Origin: Phycisphaerales bacterium | Lineage (GTDB): Bacteria > Planctomycetota > Phycisphaerae > Sedimentisphaerales > Anaerobacaceae | Assembly: GCA_003170415.1 (NCBI GenBank) | Contig: PMZJ01000041.1 | Location: 94,283 to 158,282, forward strand | Length of the DNA stretch: 64,000 nt | Direction: 5' to 3' | Part shown: positions 7,565-15,645 of the stretch, in pieces | Layout of the letters: every line of letters starts with the position of its first letter | Numbering within the stretch: position 1 is the first letter of the stretch | Notes under the pieces: generated by a model | The model's input: the letters and a program-made list of their open reading frames with translations, nothing else | Told to the model about the DNA's origin: nothing | Database searches by the model: none | Program-made: the position numbers and the translations under genes

Positions 7565-8404
7565 GTGGCGAAAGAAACGGCGATAAAAGCGGTGATATTT
7601 GACCTGGGCGAGACGTTGCTGAATTTCGGCAGGCTGGATACGATGCAGGTCTTCAGGCAAAGCTCGCGGTTGACTTACAATTACCTGAAGAGCCACGGTC
7701 AGCCGGCAGGCGATTTTTGGTGGTATTTTATTCGGAACCAGGTTGCCATCCATGCGAGGATTTTGTGGGGCAATATAACGGGGAGGGATTTTGACGCGCT
7801 ATCACTGCTGAAGAAATATGGTTTGAAGCGTGGTTACAAGCTAAGCGAGGAGCAGTGGCGGGAGGTAGGGTGGCTGTGGTATGAGCCGTTGAGCGGGATA
7901 GCGAAGGTTGAGCCGGATATAAAAGAGACGCTTGCCAAACTGAAGGGTATGGGGCTTAAATTAGGTATATTGAGCAATACGTTTGTAAGCGCCGGGTCGT
8001 TAGACAGGCAGCTTGGGCAGCTTGGTCTGCTGGAGTTTTTTCCGTATCGGCTTTATTCTTACCAGTTTGATTATCGCAAGCCGGACAGGCGGATTTTTGA
8101 AGCGGCGATAGCGAAGATTAGCGAGCCGGCCCAGAACATACTTTTTGTTGGCGACAGGATTGACAATGATATCAGGCCTGCGTTGAAAGTGGGAATGCGG
8201 GCGGCCTTGAAGTCGGCTTATACGAATGTGGGCAAAGTAGTTCCGAATGGTGTCTGGAGAATAGAGCTAATCAGTGAATTGCCGATGATTATCGAAAAGG
8301 TTAACGCGGAGATAGTGACTCGTGGCCCGTGGCCCGTGACTCGTTTTTCGAGCGACGGGAGCCGAGACACGAGCGACAAGGTCAAAGAGGTGTTGAATGG
8401 GTAA
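7565..8404 (+). CDS. HAD-superfamily hydrolase with altered motif I
   Basis: Haloacid-dehalogenase fold protein, 279 residues with a GTG start. Motif I reads [12 protein letters not shown]: the nucleophile Asp is present, but the second Asp of DxDx(T/V), the general acid/base in phosphatases, is Gly. Motif II is LGILSNT, the motif III Lys lies in [10 protein letters not shown], and motif IV is FVGDRIDND. The missing Asp makes classical phosphatase activity uncertain, although the fold and cap are intact. The last ~30 residues are encoded by a repeat-rich stretch (8325-8385) and are probably unstructured. The frame overlaps thrC by 8 nt, so the two are probably cotranscribed. The substrate is unknown. 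Confidence 0.8.
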   Translation: MAKETAIKAVIFDLGETLLNFGRLDTMQVFRQSSRLTYNYLKSHGQPAGDFWWYFIRNQVAIHARILWGNITGRDFDALSLLKKYGLKRGYKLSEEQWREVGWLWYEPLSGIAKVEPDIKETLAKLKGMGLKLGILSNTFVSAGSLDRQLGQLGLLEFFPYRLYSYQFDYRKPDRRIFEAAIAKISEPAQNILFVGDRIDNDIRPALKVGMRAALKSAYTNVGKVVPNGVWRIELISELPMIIEKVNAEIVTRGPWPVTRFSSDGSRDTSDKVKEVLNG

Positions 8405-9740
8405 GCAGGTTGTTTTTCAAAGGTGTATAAATCCCGATTGTGCGGCGGAGTACGACGTAAGCGAAGTGATATTCAAGTGCCCGAAGTGCGGGGACCTTTT
8501 GGATGCGCAATACAACTGGGACAAGATTGATGTTCCGAAGAAGCTGAAGGATTTTGGGAAACGCTGGGCGAACAGGAATCTGCCGCTGGATTTGTCGGGG
8601 GTGTGGCGGTTCAGGGAGCTTCTTAATTTCTGCGATGATAAATACAAGGTAACAATCGCGGAGGGGCAGACGATAATGCAATCCAACGACGAGGTTGGCA
8701 AATTCGCGGGGATGAAGGCGGGGCGATTATTTTTGCAGTATGAGGGATTGAATCCTTCGGGGTCATTCAAGGATAACGGGATGACGGCGGCGTTCAGCCA
8801 CGCGAAAATGGTGGGGGCGAAATCTTGCGCGTGCGCATCGACGGGCAACACGTCGGCGTCGGTCGCTCTTTACGCGCACAGTTGCGGGATGAAATGCACG
8901 GTTTTTATCGGGTCGGGTCGCATCGCTTTCGGTAAATTATCACAGGCGATGGATTACGGTGCGCAGACGATACAAATAAATGGCGACTTCGATGACTGTA
9001 TGAAACAGGTGCAGGATGTTTGCATGAAACTCGGGTTATATTTGCTCAACTCGCTGAATCCTTTCCGGCTGGAAGGGCAAAAGACGATAATGCTGCGGAT
9101 TATCGAGGGGCTTGGGTGGGAAGTGCCTGACTGGATAGTTGTGCCGGGGGGCAACCTGGGCAACTCGAGCGCATTCGGCAAGGCATTTTACGAATTGAAA
9201 CAGTTGGGCTTGATTAAACGGATACCGCGATTAGCCATCATAAACGCGACGGGCGCGGATACGCTGGCGGATATGGTGAACAACAAGAAGTTGGTGTGGA
9301 ACAACGGGAATGTGAATAACAAGACAATCGCGGATTACTATGCGGATTTGACTGCGAGGAAGTTTTCGCCTCATACATGCGCGTCGGCGATAGAGATTTC
9401 GCGGCCCGTTAATTTGAAGAAATGCCTGCGTGCGATAGACGTTTGTAACGGTGTTGTGCGGGCGGTGAGCGACGAGGCGATTTGCGACGCCAAGGCGGTG
9501 ATAGGCAAATACGGTCTTGGCTGCGAGCCGGCGTCGGCGGCATCGGTTGCGGGATTGAAGCTGCTGCGAGACGAGGGCATTATAGGGACGGATGAGCGAG
9601 TAGCGTGTGTGCTTACGGGGCATGCGCTGAAGGACCCGAATGTTACGGTGAATTATCACAAGGAAAAGCAGGGGCCATTCAGTAACCCGCCGATAGAGGC
9701 GCCGAACGATTTTGACCAGATAATAAAGCTTATAAAATAA
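8397..9740 (+). CDS. thrC: Threonine synthase
   Basis: PLP enzyme converting O-phosphohomoserine to threonine, 447 residues. It starts with a zinc-ribbon-like segment (CINPDC...[10 protein letters not shown], two Cys pairs), as in the long bacterial and archaeal ThrC class. The PLP lysine is in [31 protein letters not shown] and the glycine-rich [15 protein letters not shown] phosphate-binding loop are typical of fold-type II enzymes. A good ribosome site (AGAGGTG) lies in the 3' end of the HAD gene, which it overlaps. No other threonine genes are adjacent. Confidence 0.93.
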   Translation: MGKQVVFQRCINPDCAAEYDVSEVIFKCPKCGDLLDAQYNWDKIDVPKKLKDFGKRWANRNLPLDLSGVWRFRELLNFCDDKYKVTIAEGQTIMQSNDEVGKFAGMKAGRLFLQYEGLNPSGSFKDNGMTAAFSHAKMVGAKSCACASTGNTSASVALYAHSCGMKCTVFIGSGRIAFGKLSQAMDYGAQTIQINGDFDDCMKQVQDVCMKLGLYLLNSLNPFRLEGQKTIMLRIIEGLGWEVPDWIVVPGGNLGNSSAFGKAFYELKQLGLIKRIPRLAIINATGADTLADMVNNKKLVWNNGNVNNKTIADYYADLTARKFSPHTCASAIEISRPVNLKKCLRAIDVCNGVVRAVSDEAICDAKAVIGKYGLGCEPASAASVAGLKLLRDEGIIGTDERVACVLTGHALKDPNVTVNYHKEKQGPFSNPPIEAPNDFDQIIKLIK

Positions 9741-9769
9741 TCAGTGTTTTGGTTGGCCATAAAAAGCAC

Positions 9770-9804
9770 AAAAAAAGTGTTTTCTCTCATCATATTCTCA
9801 TTTT
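9770..9804. repeat. Module-flanking inverted repeat, left copy
   Basis: An A-run, then a 24-nt core at 9781-9804 (starting TTTCTCTCATCATATTCTCA). It is identical to the reverse complement of the right copy near 13763-13786, and similarity continues weakly outwards. The two copies bracket the genes from 9963 to 13657. Confidence 0.8.
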
Positions 9805-9962
9805 CAACCAAGTATTATGGCGTTCAACTGTTCTGCGCCCAGAATTATCTTCCGGTTCGCAGATGTTCAAGTTAAGGAACGTTTTTTCGGCGGTAATCGA
9901 CCGATTGACCGCAATTATGTCTTTACTGCTGTTAATCGTATATTCTCTAAAAAGGTGTCGGC

Positions 9963-10736
9963 ATGAAGATAGATAGAAACTGTATGAAAGAACAAGCTTT
10001 AAGCAAAGTCCCCGAAGTAGCCCTGATCTTCTGGATCATCAAAGTCGCTGCCACTACATTGGGTGAAACCGGCGGCGACGCGGTGTCGATGTCGATGAAT
10101 CTTGGCTATCTGGTCGGCACTGCCATTTTTGCCATCATTTTTATTTTTGCAGTTGCCGCCCAGATTAAGGCCAAACAATTTCACCCGTTCCTGTATTGGA
10201 CAACGATTATTGCGACAACGACGGTTGGCACAACCCTGGCTGATTTCGCTGACCGCTCCCTGGGTATTGGCTATGCCGGCGGAGCAACACTGCTGTTCGT
10301 TCTGCTCATGGCATCCTTGGCCATCTGGTATTGGTCGCTCGGCTCGGTTTCAATAGATACCGTGAGTTCGCCAAGGGTAGAGATGTTCTATTGGGTCACG
10401 ATCATGTTTTCTCAAACGCTGGGTACTGCGCTTGGGGACTGGACAGCCGATACGGCCGGTCTCGGCTACGGAGGCGGAGCGATTGTCTTCAGTGCTCTCC
10501 TGGGATTGATAGTTGTGGCCCATTACTGGACAAAAATTTCAAGAACGCTGCTTTTCTGGGCGGCCTTCATCCTTACCCGGCCCCTTGGTGCCGTCGTAGG
10601 TGATCTTCTTGATAAGCCAATCAGTGCCGGCGGCCTGGCATTAAGTCGTTATTCAGCATCGGCTGTGCTTCTCGTAATCATCATTGTCTGCGTTTTGATT
10701 TTTGAACAGCGGCCGGCAAAACAATACGCATTGTGA
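9963..10736 (+). CDS. Four-repeat membrane protein (COG4705/DUF347-like)
   Basis: Integral membrane protein of 257 residues with about eight hydrophobic segments arranged as four related units. Each unit contains a version of T-LG-(E/T/A)-(T/A)-GD: KVAATTLGETGGDAVS, ATTTVGTTLADFAD, SQTLGTALGDWTAD, LTRPLGAVVGDLLD. This matches my recollection of the COG4705 family of uncharacterised membrane proteins. The paired acidic and small residues in each repeat suggest a transporter or channel, but no substrate is established. AAAGGTG precedes the start. The gene converges on and overlaps the 3' end of the histidine kinase gene by 56 bp. Context with a two-component system and an exported PepSY protein suggests an envelope or metal stress role (inference). 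Confidence 0.75.
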   Translation: MKIDRNCMKEQALSKVPEVALIFWIIKVAATTLGETGGDAVSMSMNLGYLVGTAIFAIIFIFAVAAQIKAKQFHPFLYWTTIIATTTVGTTLADFADRSLGIGYAGGATLLFVLLMASLAIWYWSLGSVSIDTVSSPRVEMFYWVTIMFSQTLGTALGDWTADTAGLGYGGGAIVFSALLGLIVVAHYWTKISRTLLFWAAFILTRPLGAVVGDLLDKPISAGGLALSRYSASAVLLVIIIVCVLIFEQRPAKQYAL

Positions 10737-12126
10737 ATATCCCGCTTGGCAGCACTTCTACAGAAGCCGAACCGCCTAATGCCGTGACAATTCGCTGAAC
10801 CAATGCCAGGCCAAGACCGCAATGGGTTCCCGTATCGGTGCGTGATGAATCGCCTCGCCAAAAGCAATCAAATACCTGTGAGGCCTCATCTTTTGTAAGG
10901 CGGCATCCCGTGTTCGATACGGCGATTTCTATTTTGTTGCCGGTTTGTTTGCCTTGAGTCCAAATTTGGTCACCTTCGTTGGTATATTCCACGGCGTTGT
11001 CCAAAAGATTTGATATCACCATCGAAAGGCCGTCGGGGTCAGAGCTGCAGGTCATTTCAGCGGTAATACGGTTCTCAAAAGTAACATTACGTTCGACCGT
11101 CCGGTGCGACAAGAGACGCCAGCAAGAATCGACTATCTCAGCGGGCCGAATCGTATCGCTGCGGAAGGTCGCCTGATTGGTGTCAATGCGAGAGAGAATC
11201 AGAAGATTGTTAATCATAGTTTGCATTCCCCTGGCTATTGTCAGACAATCGGAAAGAGCGGCTTGATATTCTTTCTGCTCGCGAACCCGTGTCAGGGTTA
11301 CTTCGATGGTGGAACTGATTCCCGCCAAAGGAGTCCGCAATTCATGCGCCACATCCGAAGTGAAGCGGCGTTCACGATTAAACGAGGCCTCCAGCCGTAT
11401 CAGCATATCATTGAGCCGGTCTTTGATGGGTTGAATTTCGGCAGGGAGGGATTCGGTTGTGATTTGAGAAGTGAGATTGTTTTCCTTTATGGCGGCAATT
11501 TCGCCGGCGAGCGTATTCAAAGGAGCCAGACCCCTTCGGACTATGAAACCTCCAGCGACAAAAGACAACGTAATAATGCTTGCCGAAGATACTAATAAAA
11601 GCCATCGCAGGAATTGCAGATTGTGCTGCATAATACCGGCGTCTCGAACGACTACTAATGTGACCTGCGGTATCTCAGCAGGCCTGTCATTTTTTCTTTC
11701 TTCGTTGTCTGATATTCCTGGGGTGAATTTGAATCCGACGGCACGTGCGGGCCGGTGGTGTTTCATAATTAGCGACCTGAAGACAGGCGTATCGGTAAAG
11801 CCATCGGGTCGCAAAAAATCTTCCGTGTCCATTGAGGGTGATTTTGCCACAACCGTTCCGTCTTGCTGCCATAGCTCATAGCAGGTCGGATGATGCGTTC
11901 TCTTAAACTCCGACATTTGGTCCGGTTCCAGCTCTAAGCTGATATTGCCTTTGTCCTGCTCCACGGATGCCTCTAACATTCTTGCTGTGGACAGCAGCGA
12001 CGCGTCGAATTGATTGATGAGCGAACGATGCACCACTCCATATATTACAAAGCTAAAGACAATCAACAGCATTGCCATACCAACAGATATGCCCATAAGC
12101 AATCTCGTCCGTATGGAGTTCGTCAT
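10681..12126 (-). CDS. Sensor histidine kinase
   Basis: Membrane sensor kinase of 481 residues. TM1 covers about 9-32, a periplasmic sensor region of ~135 residues follows, and TM2 is about 174-197 followed by a HAMP segment. The HisKA box FTSDVAHELRTPLAG has phospho-acceptor His261. The ATPase domain has the N box DNAVEYTNEG and the G box GLGLALVQ. The layout is that of the CusS/BaeS-type kinases often linked to metal or envelope stress (by architecture only). Its ATG overlaps the response regulator stop as ATGA (12123-12126), so the two are translated together. The 3' end overlaps the convergent membrane protein gene. Confidence 0.92.
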   Translation of the reverse strand: MTNSIRTRLLMGISVGMAMLLIVFSFVIYGVVHRSLINQFDASLLSTARMLEASVEQDKGNISLELEPDQMSEFKRTHHPTCYELWQQDGTVVAKSPSMDTEDFLRPDGFTDTPVFRSLIMKHHRPARAVGFKFTPGISDNEERKNDRPAEIPQVTLVVVRDAGIMQHNLQFLRWLLLVSSASIITLSFVAGGFIVRRGLAPLNTLAGEIAAIKENNLTSQITTESLPAEIQPIKDRLNDMLIRLEASFNRERRFTSDVAHELRTPLAGISSTIEVTLTRVREQKEYQAALSDCLTIARGMQTMINNLLILSRIDTNQATFRSDTIRPAEIVDSCWRLLSHRTVERNVTFENRITAEMTCSSDPDGLSMVISNLLDNAVEYTNEGDQIWTQGKQTGNKIEIAVSNTGCRLTKDEASQVFDCFWRGDSSRTDTGTHCGLGLALVQRIVTALGGSASVEVLPSGIFTMRIVLPAAVQKSKRRQ

Positions 12127-12797
12127 TGTTGTGCCCCTAAAATATAACCGCGACCTCGAACGGTATGAATCAGGACCGGTTTGTCTGGTCGTTCGATTTT
12201 GCCGCGTAGATACCCGATATAGACGTCAACCACGTTGCTGGAGGCAGAGGAGCCAAACTCATAAACGTGTTCCCATATGTCGGTGCGAGATATCGTCTGG
12301 CCGGTGTGCATCGCAAGGTATTCCAAGAGCGCGTATTCCCGCGGCGTAAGATGAATTTCTTCTTTGCCGCGCCAAACTCGCTGCGAGGTTAGTTCAATCC
12401 GAAGGTCGCCAACCTCAACGCAGGGGTTTTTCTTGGCATAACTGCGACGCACCAGCGCACGCAACCGGGCCAGCAATTCCTCGAACGCGAACGGCTTGAT
12501 TAAGTAATCGTCGGCGCCAAGGTTTAATCCCTTCACCTTGTCCTGCAGAGTGTCTTTGGCCGTCAGAATCAATACGTGGCTTTGACGACCTTCCGCTCTT
12601 AGCTTGCTGAGAATGCTAAGCCCATCGAGACCCGGCAGCATCAAATCCAGAATAATCACGTCATAATCATTGCTCGTCGCATACCACAGGCCTTCTCGCC
12701 CGTCCCCGGTAACGTCCACGGCGAAACCCGCTTCGCGCAGACCCTTTGTAAGGGATGTTTGCAAAGGTCGATAATCTTCTATTAACAATACACGCAT
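12123..12797 (-). CDS. OmpR-family response regulator
   Basis: Two-domain DNA-binding regulator, 224 residues. The receiver domain has the acidic pair E7-D8, phospho-acceptor Asp51 (VIILDLMLPGLDG), the Thr switch in LTAKD and Lys101 in KPF. The C-terminal winged helix contains LTPREYALLEYLAMHTGQ and VVDVYIGYLRGKIE, typical of OmpR/PhoB. It is the first gene of the regulator-kinase pair, with ATGA overlap to the kinase. The likely targets are itself, the PepSY gene and the membrane protein gene, since these lie together between inverted repeats (inference). Confidence 0.93.
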   Translation of the reverse strand: MRVLLIEDYRPLQTSLTKGLREAGFAVDVTGDGREGLWYATSNDYDVIILDLMLPGLDGLSILSKLRAEGRQSHVLILTAKDTLQDKVKGLNLGADDYLIKPFAFEELLARLRALVRRSYAKKNPCVEVGDLRIELTSQRVWRGKEEIHLTPREYALLEYLAMHTGQTISRTDIWEHVYEFGSSASSNVVDVYIGYLRGKIERPDKPVLIHTVRGRGYILGAQQ

Positions 12798-12808
12798 CTC
12801 AAACCGCC

Positions 12809-12845
12809 AAAAAAGCCGCTGAGGAGAAACGTTCTCCCCAGCGGC
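12809..12845 (-). terminator. Rho-independent terminator of the PepSY gene
   Basis: The stem GCCGCTG.GGAGAA at 12815-12828 pairs with TTCTCC.CAGCGGC at 12832-12845. On the minus strand the hairpin is followed by a T-run (12809-12814). It separates the PepSY gene from the response regulator operon, so the two are likely separate transcripts. Confidence 0.8.
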
Positions 12846-12892
12846 GTATATTCTAACCGCAAAAACTTGGTACGTCAGCAGCTTGGCTATCC

Positions 12893-13657
12893 TTAATCTT
12901 TCTCGTCCTCTGCCTGCTTGTCGATAATCTTTCCATCAGCAGCTACTTTAATCTCGAACTTCTTGCCGTCAACGATTATGTCGGCCCCATAAATGGTCTT
13001 GCCGTCCTTGCTCTCCTGCTCGATTTCCTTTACCGTTCCCTTGCCGGCCTCATTCATAATCGTCGCCTTGACCGCAGGCGGGACCTGGTCTATCGAAACT
13101 TTTTGCTCGTCCTTCTCTTCGTCATCCCCTTCTTTACCTCCGTTTTTGCCTTCGGCTTTCCGCCACGCTGATTTTTCAAGAACGGTTCCATTCGCCGCAA
13201 GCTTGATTTCGCAGGCGTTGCCGTCTTTGGTCAGCATAGCTTCGTATGCTGTTTCGGGCGCACTCAGTTTTATCGGCTTGATAACAGCATATGTGATTGA
13301 CTGCTCAATTTCTTTTATCTCTGCTCCTTCGGCCGCTTTAGATAATGCCTTGGCAACCACATCAGGAAGCTTTTCCTTGACCACTATGGTTTCCATCGAA
13401 AGGATAGTGCCGTCCGCCGCAATCGACGGCTCAGATTCCTGCCCATCCTGTTTTACAATAACCTCGAATACCTCAAACTCCTTTTCCTTGCTTGTATTTC
13501 CAATCACGGCCTGAGGATAAGCTTTTTGTATGGCATTCCTGACCGCATCGGGAAGCGTAACGCTCTTGCCCTCACCTTTGTCTGCATATGAAATCACACA
13601 AACCATTGATACCACAAGAGCTACCAGACCAATCCATTTCCAGATTCGCACGTTCAT
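12893..13657 (-). CDS. Exported protein with three PepSY-like repeats
   Basis: 254 residues from the ATG at 13657, with AGGAGA 7 nt upstream. An upstream in-frame start at 13693 lacks this site. A signal peptide or N-terminal anchor (WIGLVALVVSMVCVISYA) is followed by three copies of a ~75-residue unit. Each unit has a helix starting LP(D/P)AV..A(I/L), a strand with EV.VIK or EI.Q, and an end like (K/N)GT(I/V)L, as in PepSY/BLIP-like folds. Copies two and three are separated by a charged Lys/Glu linker. Such proteins sit beside two-component systems and bind metals or modulate signalling in several families. Here it is the upstream neighbour of the regulator pair, with its own terminator. The molecular target is unknown. 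Confidence 0.8.
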   Translation of the reverse strand: MNVRIWKWIGLVALVVSMVCVISYADKGEGKSVTLPDAVRNAIQKAYPQAVIGNTSKEKEFEVFEVIVKQDGQESEPSIAADGTILSMETIVVKEKLPDVVAKALSKAAEGAEIKEIEQSITYAVIKPIKLSAPETAYEAMLTKDGNACEIKLAANGTVLEKSAWRKAEGKNGGKEGDDEEKDEQKVSIDQVPPAVKATIMNEAGKGTVKEIEQESKDGKTIYGADIIVDGKKFEIKVAADGKIIDKQAEDEKD

Positions 13658-13761
13658 TTTAAATCTCCTAAAAAAGATTCTGCGGCCTGCCACCGTGGTC
13701 AGGCCGTCCCATGCGGGCCGAGCGGCTCACACGAGTATTTTCCAGACCAGAATACCGAGCG

Positions 13762-13797
13762 AAAAATGAGAATATGATGAGAGAAAGCGTTTTTTTG
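13762..13797. repeat. Module-flanking inverted repeat, right copy
   Basis: Positions 13763-13786 are the exact reverse complement of 9781-9804, followed here by a T-run at 13790-13796 matching the A-run of the left copy. It marks the right border of the membrane protein, kinase, regulator and PepSY segment. Confidence 0.8.
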
Positions 13798-13973
13798 AGA
13801 GTTTTCTGCACACTCCGATTTCAGTCGCAAGGTCATATAAAATGCCGATCTTATTGTGGTTTTGCGTTCGCTGTTTTCGGAAATATCTTGCGGGGAGTTT
13901 GTAAAACAACATAATAGCATACGATTTGATACCAGTCGAATTTTGCGGGCAACTACATTTGGGGCAGGAAAAA

Positions 13974-15641
13974 ATGGATTTGAGTAATAGCCGTGGCGTG
14001 GTGTTTGTGGTTTTGGGGGTTCTGGCTTTATCAGCAATAACAGCGTTTTGGAAGCTTTCGGCACAACCCCTAGAAGACCACGAGTGTTATGTTTCTGTGA
14101 CCGCCAAGGAGATGCTCAACGGCGGCAGTTGGATTATGCCGACGTTTAACGGGCAGCCACGTTTGCAAAAAACGCCCCTTTCGTACTGGCTTGTCGCGTC
14201 GGTTGCGAAGGTTACGGGGAAAATTGACGAGTTTACGGACCGATTGCCAAGCGCGGTCTTCGCGTTTTTGTCCGCTGGCGCGATTTTATATTTTGTCAAT
14301 CGCTGGCTGTCATTTCGTGCGGCTGTCATATCTGCGGGGGTATGGGTAACATCGCTTGGATATATTCGCTATTCACATAATGCCAGGCCTGAGATGGCGC
14401 TTACCCTGTTTATCTCGTTGTGCCTGATGAGTTTCTATTCCGCGGTAAACACACAGAGTCGCAGAAGGCAAATTATGTATATGCTTGTTTTCTGGGTCAG
14501 CTTTGGCCTGGGCAATCTTGCCAAGGGTCCTGTGCCGATTCCATTAGTTCTTATTCCCGTGTTTTTTTACCTTGCGATATTCAGGCAGTGGCGGCAGGTT
14601 CCAAAGCTGTTGCCAGTGGCGGGTATATTGATTTTTCTTGCAATAATGCTGCCCTGGCCTATTGCGGCGGCCCACAGGGTGAACTGGGATATGGCGGTAT
14701 GGAAACGGGAGTTCATTGACCGATTTCTCGGTGAATACGCGGCGGGAAATTATCCCGTGTATTTTTACCTTTTGATAATATTCAAGTACACAGCGCCATG
14801 GGTTGTTTTTTTGCCGATAGCAGTCATCGCTCCCTTTTATCGAATCTGGGGTAAAAAACAGCCGGTTATGCGGTTTCTGTGGTTGTGGTTTGTGGCTGAT
14901 TTTGTGTTTTTGACGCTGTCGGGGGGAAAACGTCAGCATTACATATTGCCTTTGATGCCTGCAATGGCGATTTTGACGGGCATACTGCTCGAAGATATGG
15001 TTTTTATCCGGGAAGCATTTAGCCCGAGCTTTGCAAAGAAGGTTTTGCTGGGGTATCTTGCGGCGGTCCCTGTTTTGGCGATTGTCATAACGGAGGTTAT
15101 GCTTTCGGCCGGTCGTGGGTTGCTGCCGCTGGCTGTTATCGGTGTAGTTGTGATAACAGTTCCGGCGATTATTGTCGCGATATTGTTTGCGAAGGAGCGA
15201 TATATCGCCGGTTGCGCAGCTATGTTTTTATGGGCGGCAGGAATAATGCTGGTTTGTGATGTCGAATACAGAAACCGTGTTAATCCTGAGGAGCCGACGA
15301 AACGGTTCGCACGGGAAGTGGCGGAAAAGGTGCCTGTTACGGACACGCTTGTCGCATACGGTTCGGTATTACCTGAGTTTGTTCATTATTTTGGACGAAC
15401 TGTGCCCGTAGTTACTACCCAGGCGGAGCTTGACCGGTTTTATGAGCAGGGTTTCTGGATTGTGGTTTTGGGTAAAAAAATCAACCAGTTGAAGGAAGAC
15501 AGTCATTTTGACCTTGTATATATGTCGAAGGACGCCGCACGAGACAAACGCAACATTGTTCCGGGGGGATTGTTTCATAGGTCAGCTTCTGCAGTCCAGG
15601 CGTCTAATATGAGAATTCGTTATTTTTTACCGGAGAGATAA
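13974..15641 (+). CDS. ArnT/PMT-type membrane glycosyltransferase
   Basis: Polytopic GT-C glycosyltransferase that moves a sugar from a polyprenyl-phosphate donor on the outer face of the inner membrane. 555 residues from the ATG at 13974 (an AGGA-like site upstream). A TTG at 13926 would add 16 residues. The first loop has LEDHECY and NGQPRLQKTPLSYWL, the acidic and Lys-Pro pattern of the ArnT/RgtA/PMT_2 families. About ten to twelve hydrophobic segments follow, with a soluble C-terminal part from about residue 450. It is followed 4 nt later by a paralogous gene. The nearby ArnC-like transferase could supply its lipid-linked donor (inference). The acceptor could be lipid A or a surface glycan. 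Confidence 0.85.
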   Translation: MDLSNSRGVVFVVLGVLALSAITAFWKLSAQPLEDHECYVSVTAKEMLNGGSWIMPTFNGQPRLQKTPLSYWLVASVAKVTGKIDEFTDRLPSAVFAFLSAGAILYFVNRWLSFRAAVISAGVWVTSLGYIRYSHNARPEMALTLFISLCLMSFYSAVNTQSRRRQIMYMLVFWVSFGLGNLAKGPVPIPLVLIPVFFYLAIFRQWRQVPKLLPVAGILIFLAIMLPWPIAAAHRVNWDMAVWKREFIDRFLGEYAAGNYPVYFYLLIIFKYTAPWVVFLPIAVIAPFYRIWGKKQPVMRFLWLWFVADFVFLTLSGGKRQHYILPLMPAMAILTGILLEDMVFIREAFSPSFAKKVLLGYLAAVPVLAIVITEVMLSAGRGLLPLAVIGVVVITVPAIIVAILFAKERYIAGCAAMFLWAAGIMLVCDVEYRNRVNPEEPTKRFAREVAEKVPVTDTLVAYGSVLPEFVHYFGRTVPVVTTQAELDRFYEQGFWIVVLGKKINQLKEDSHFDLVYMSKDAARDKRNIVPGGLFHRSASAVQASNMRIRYFLPER

Positions 15642-15645
15642 GTGG

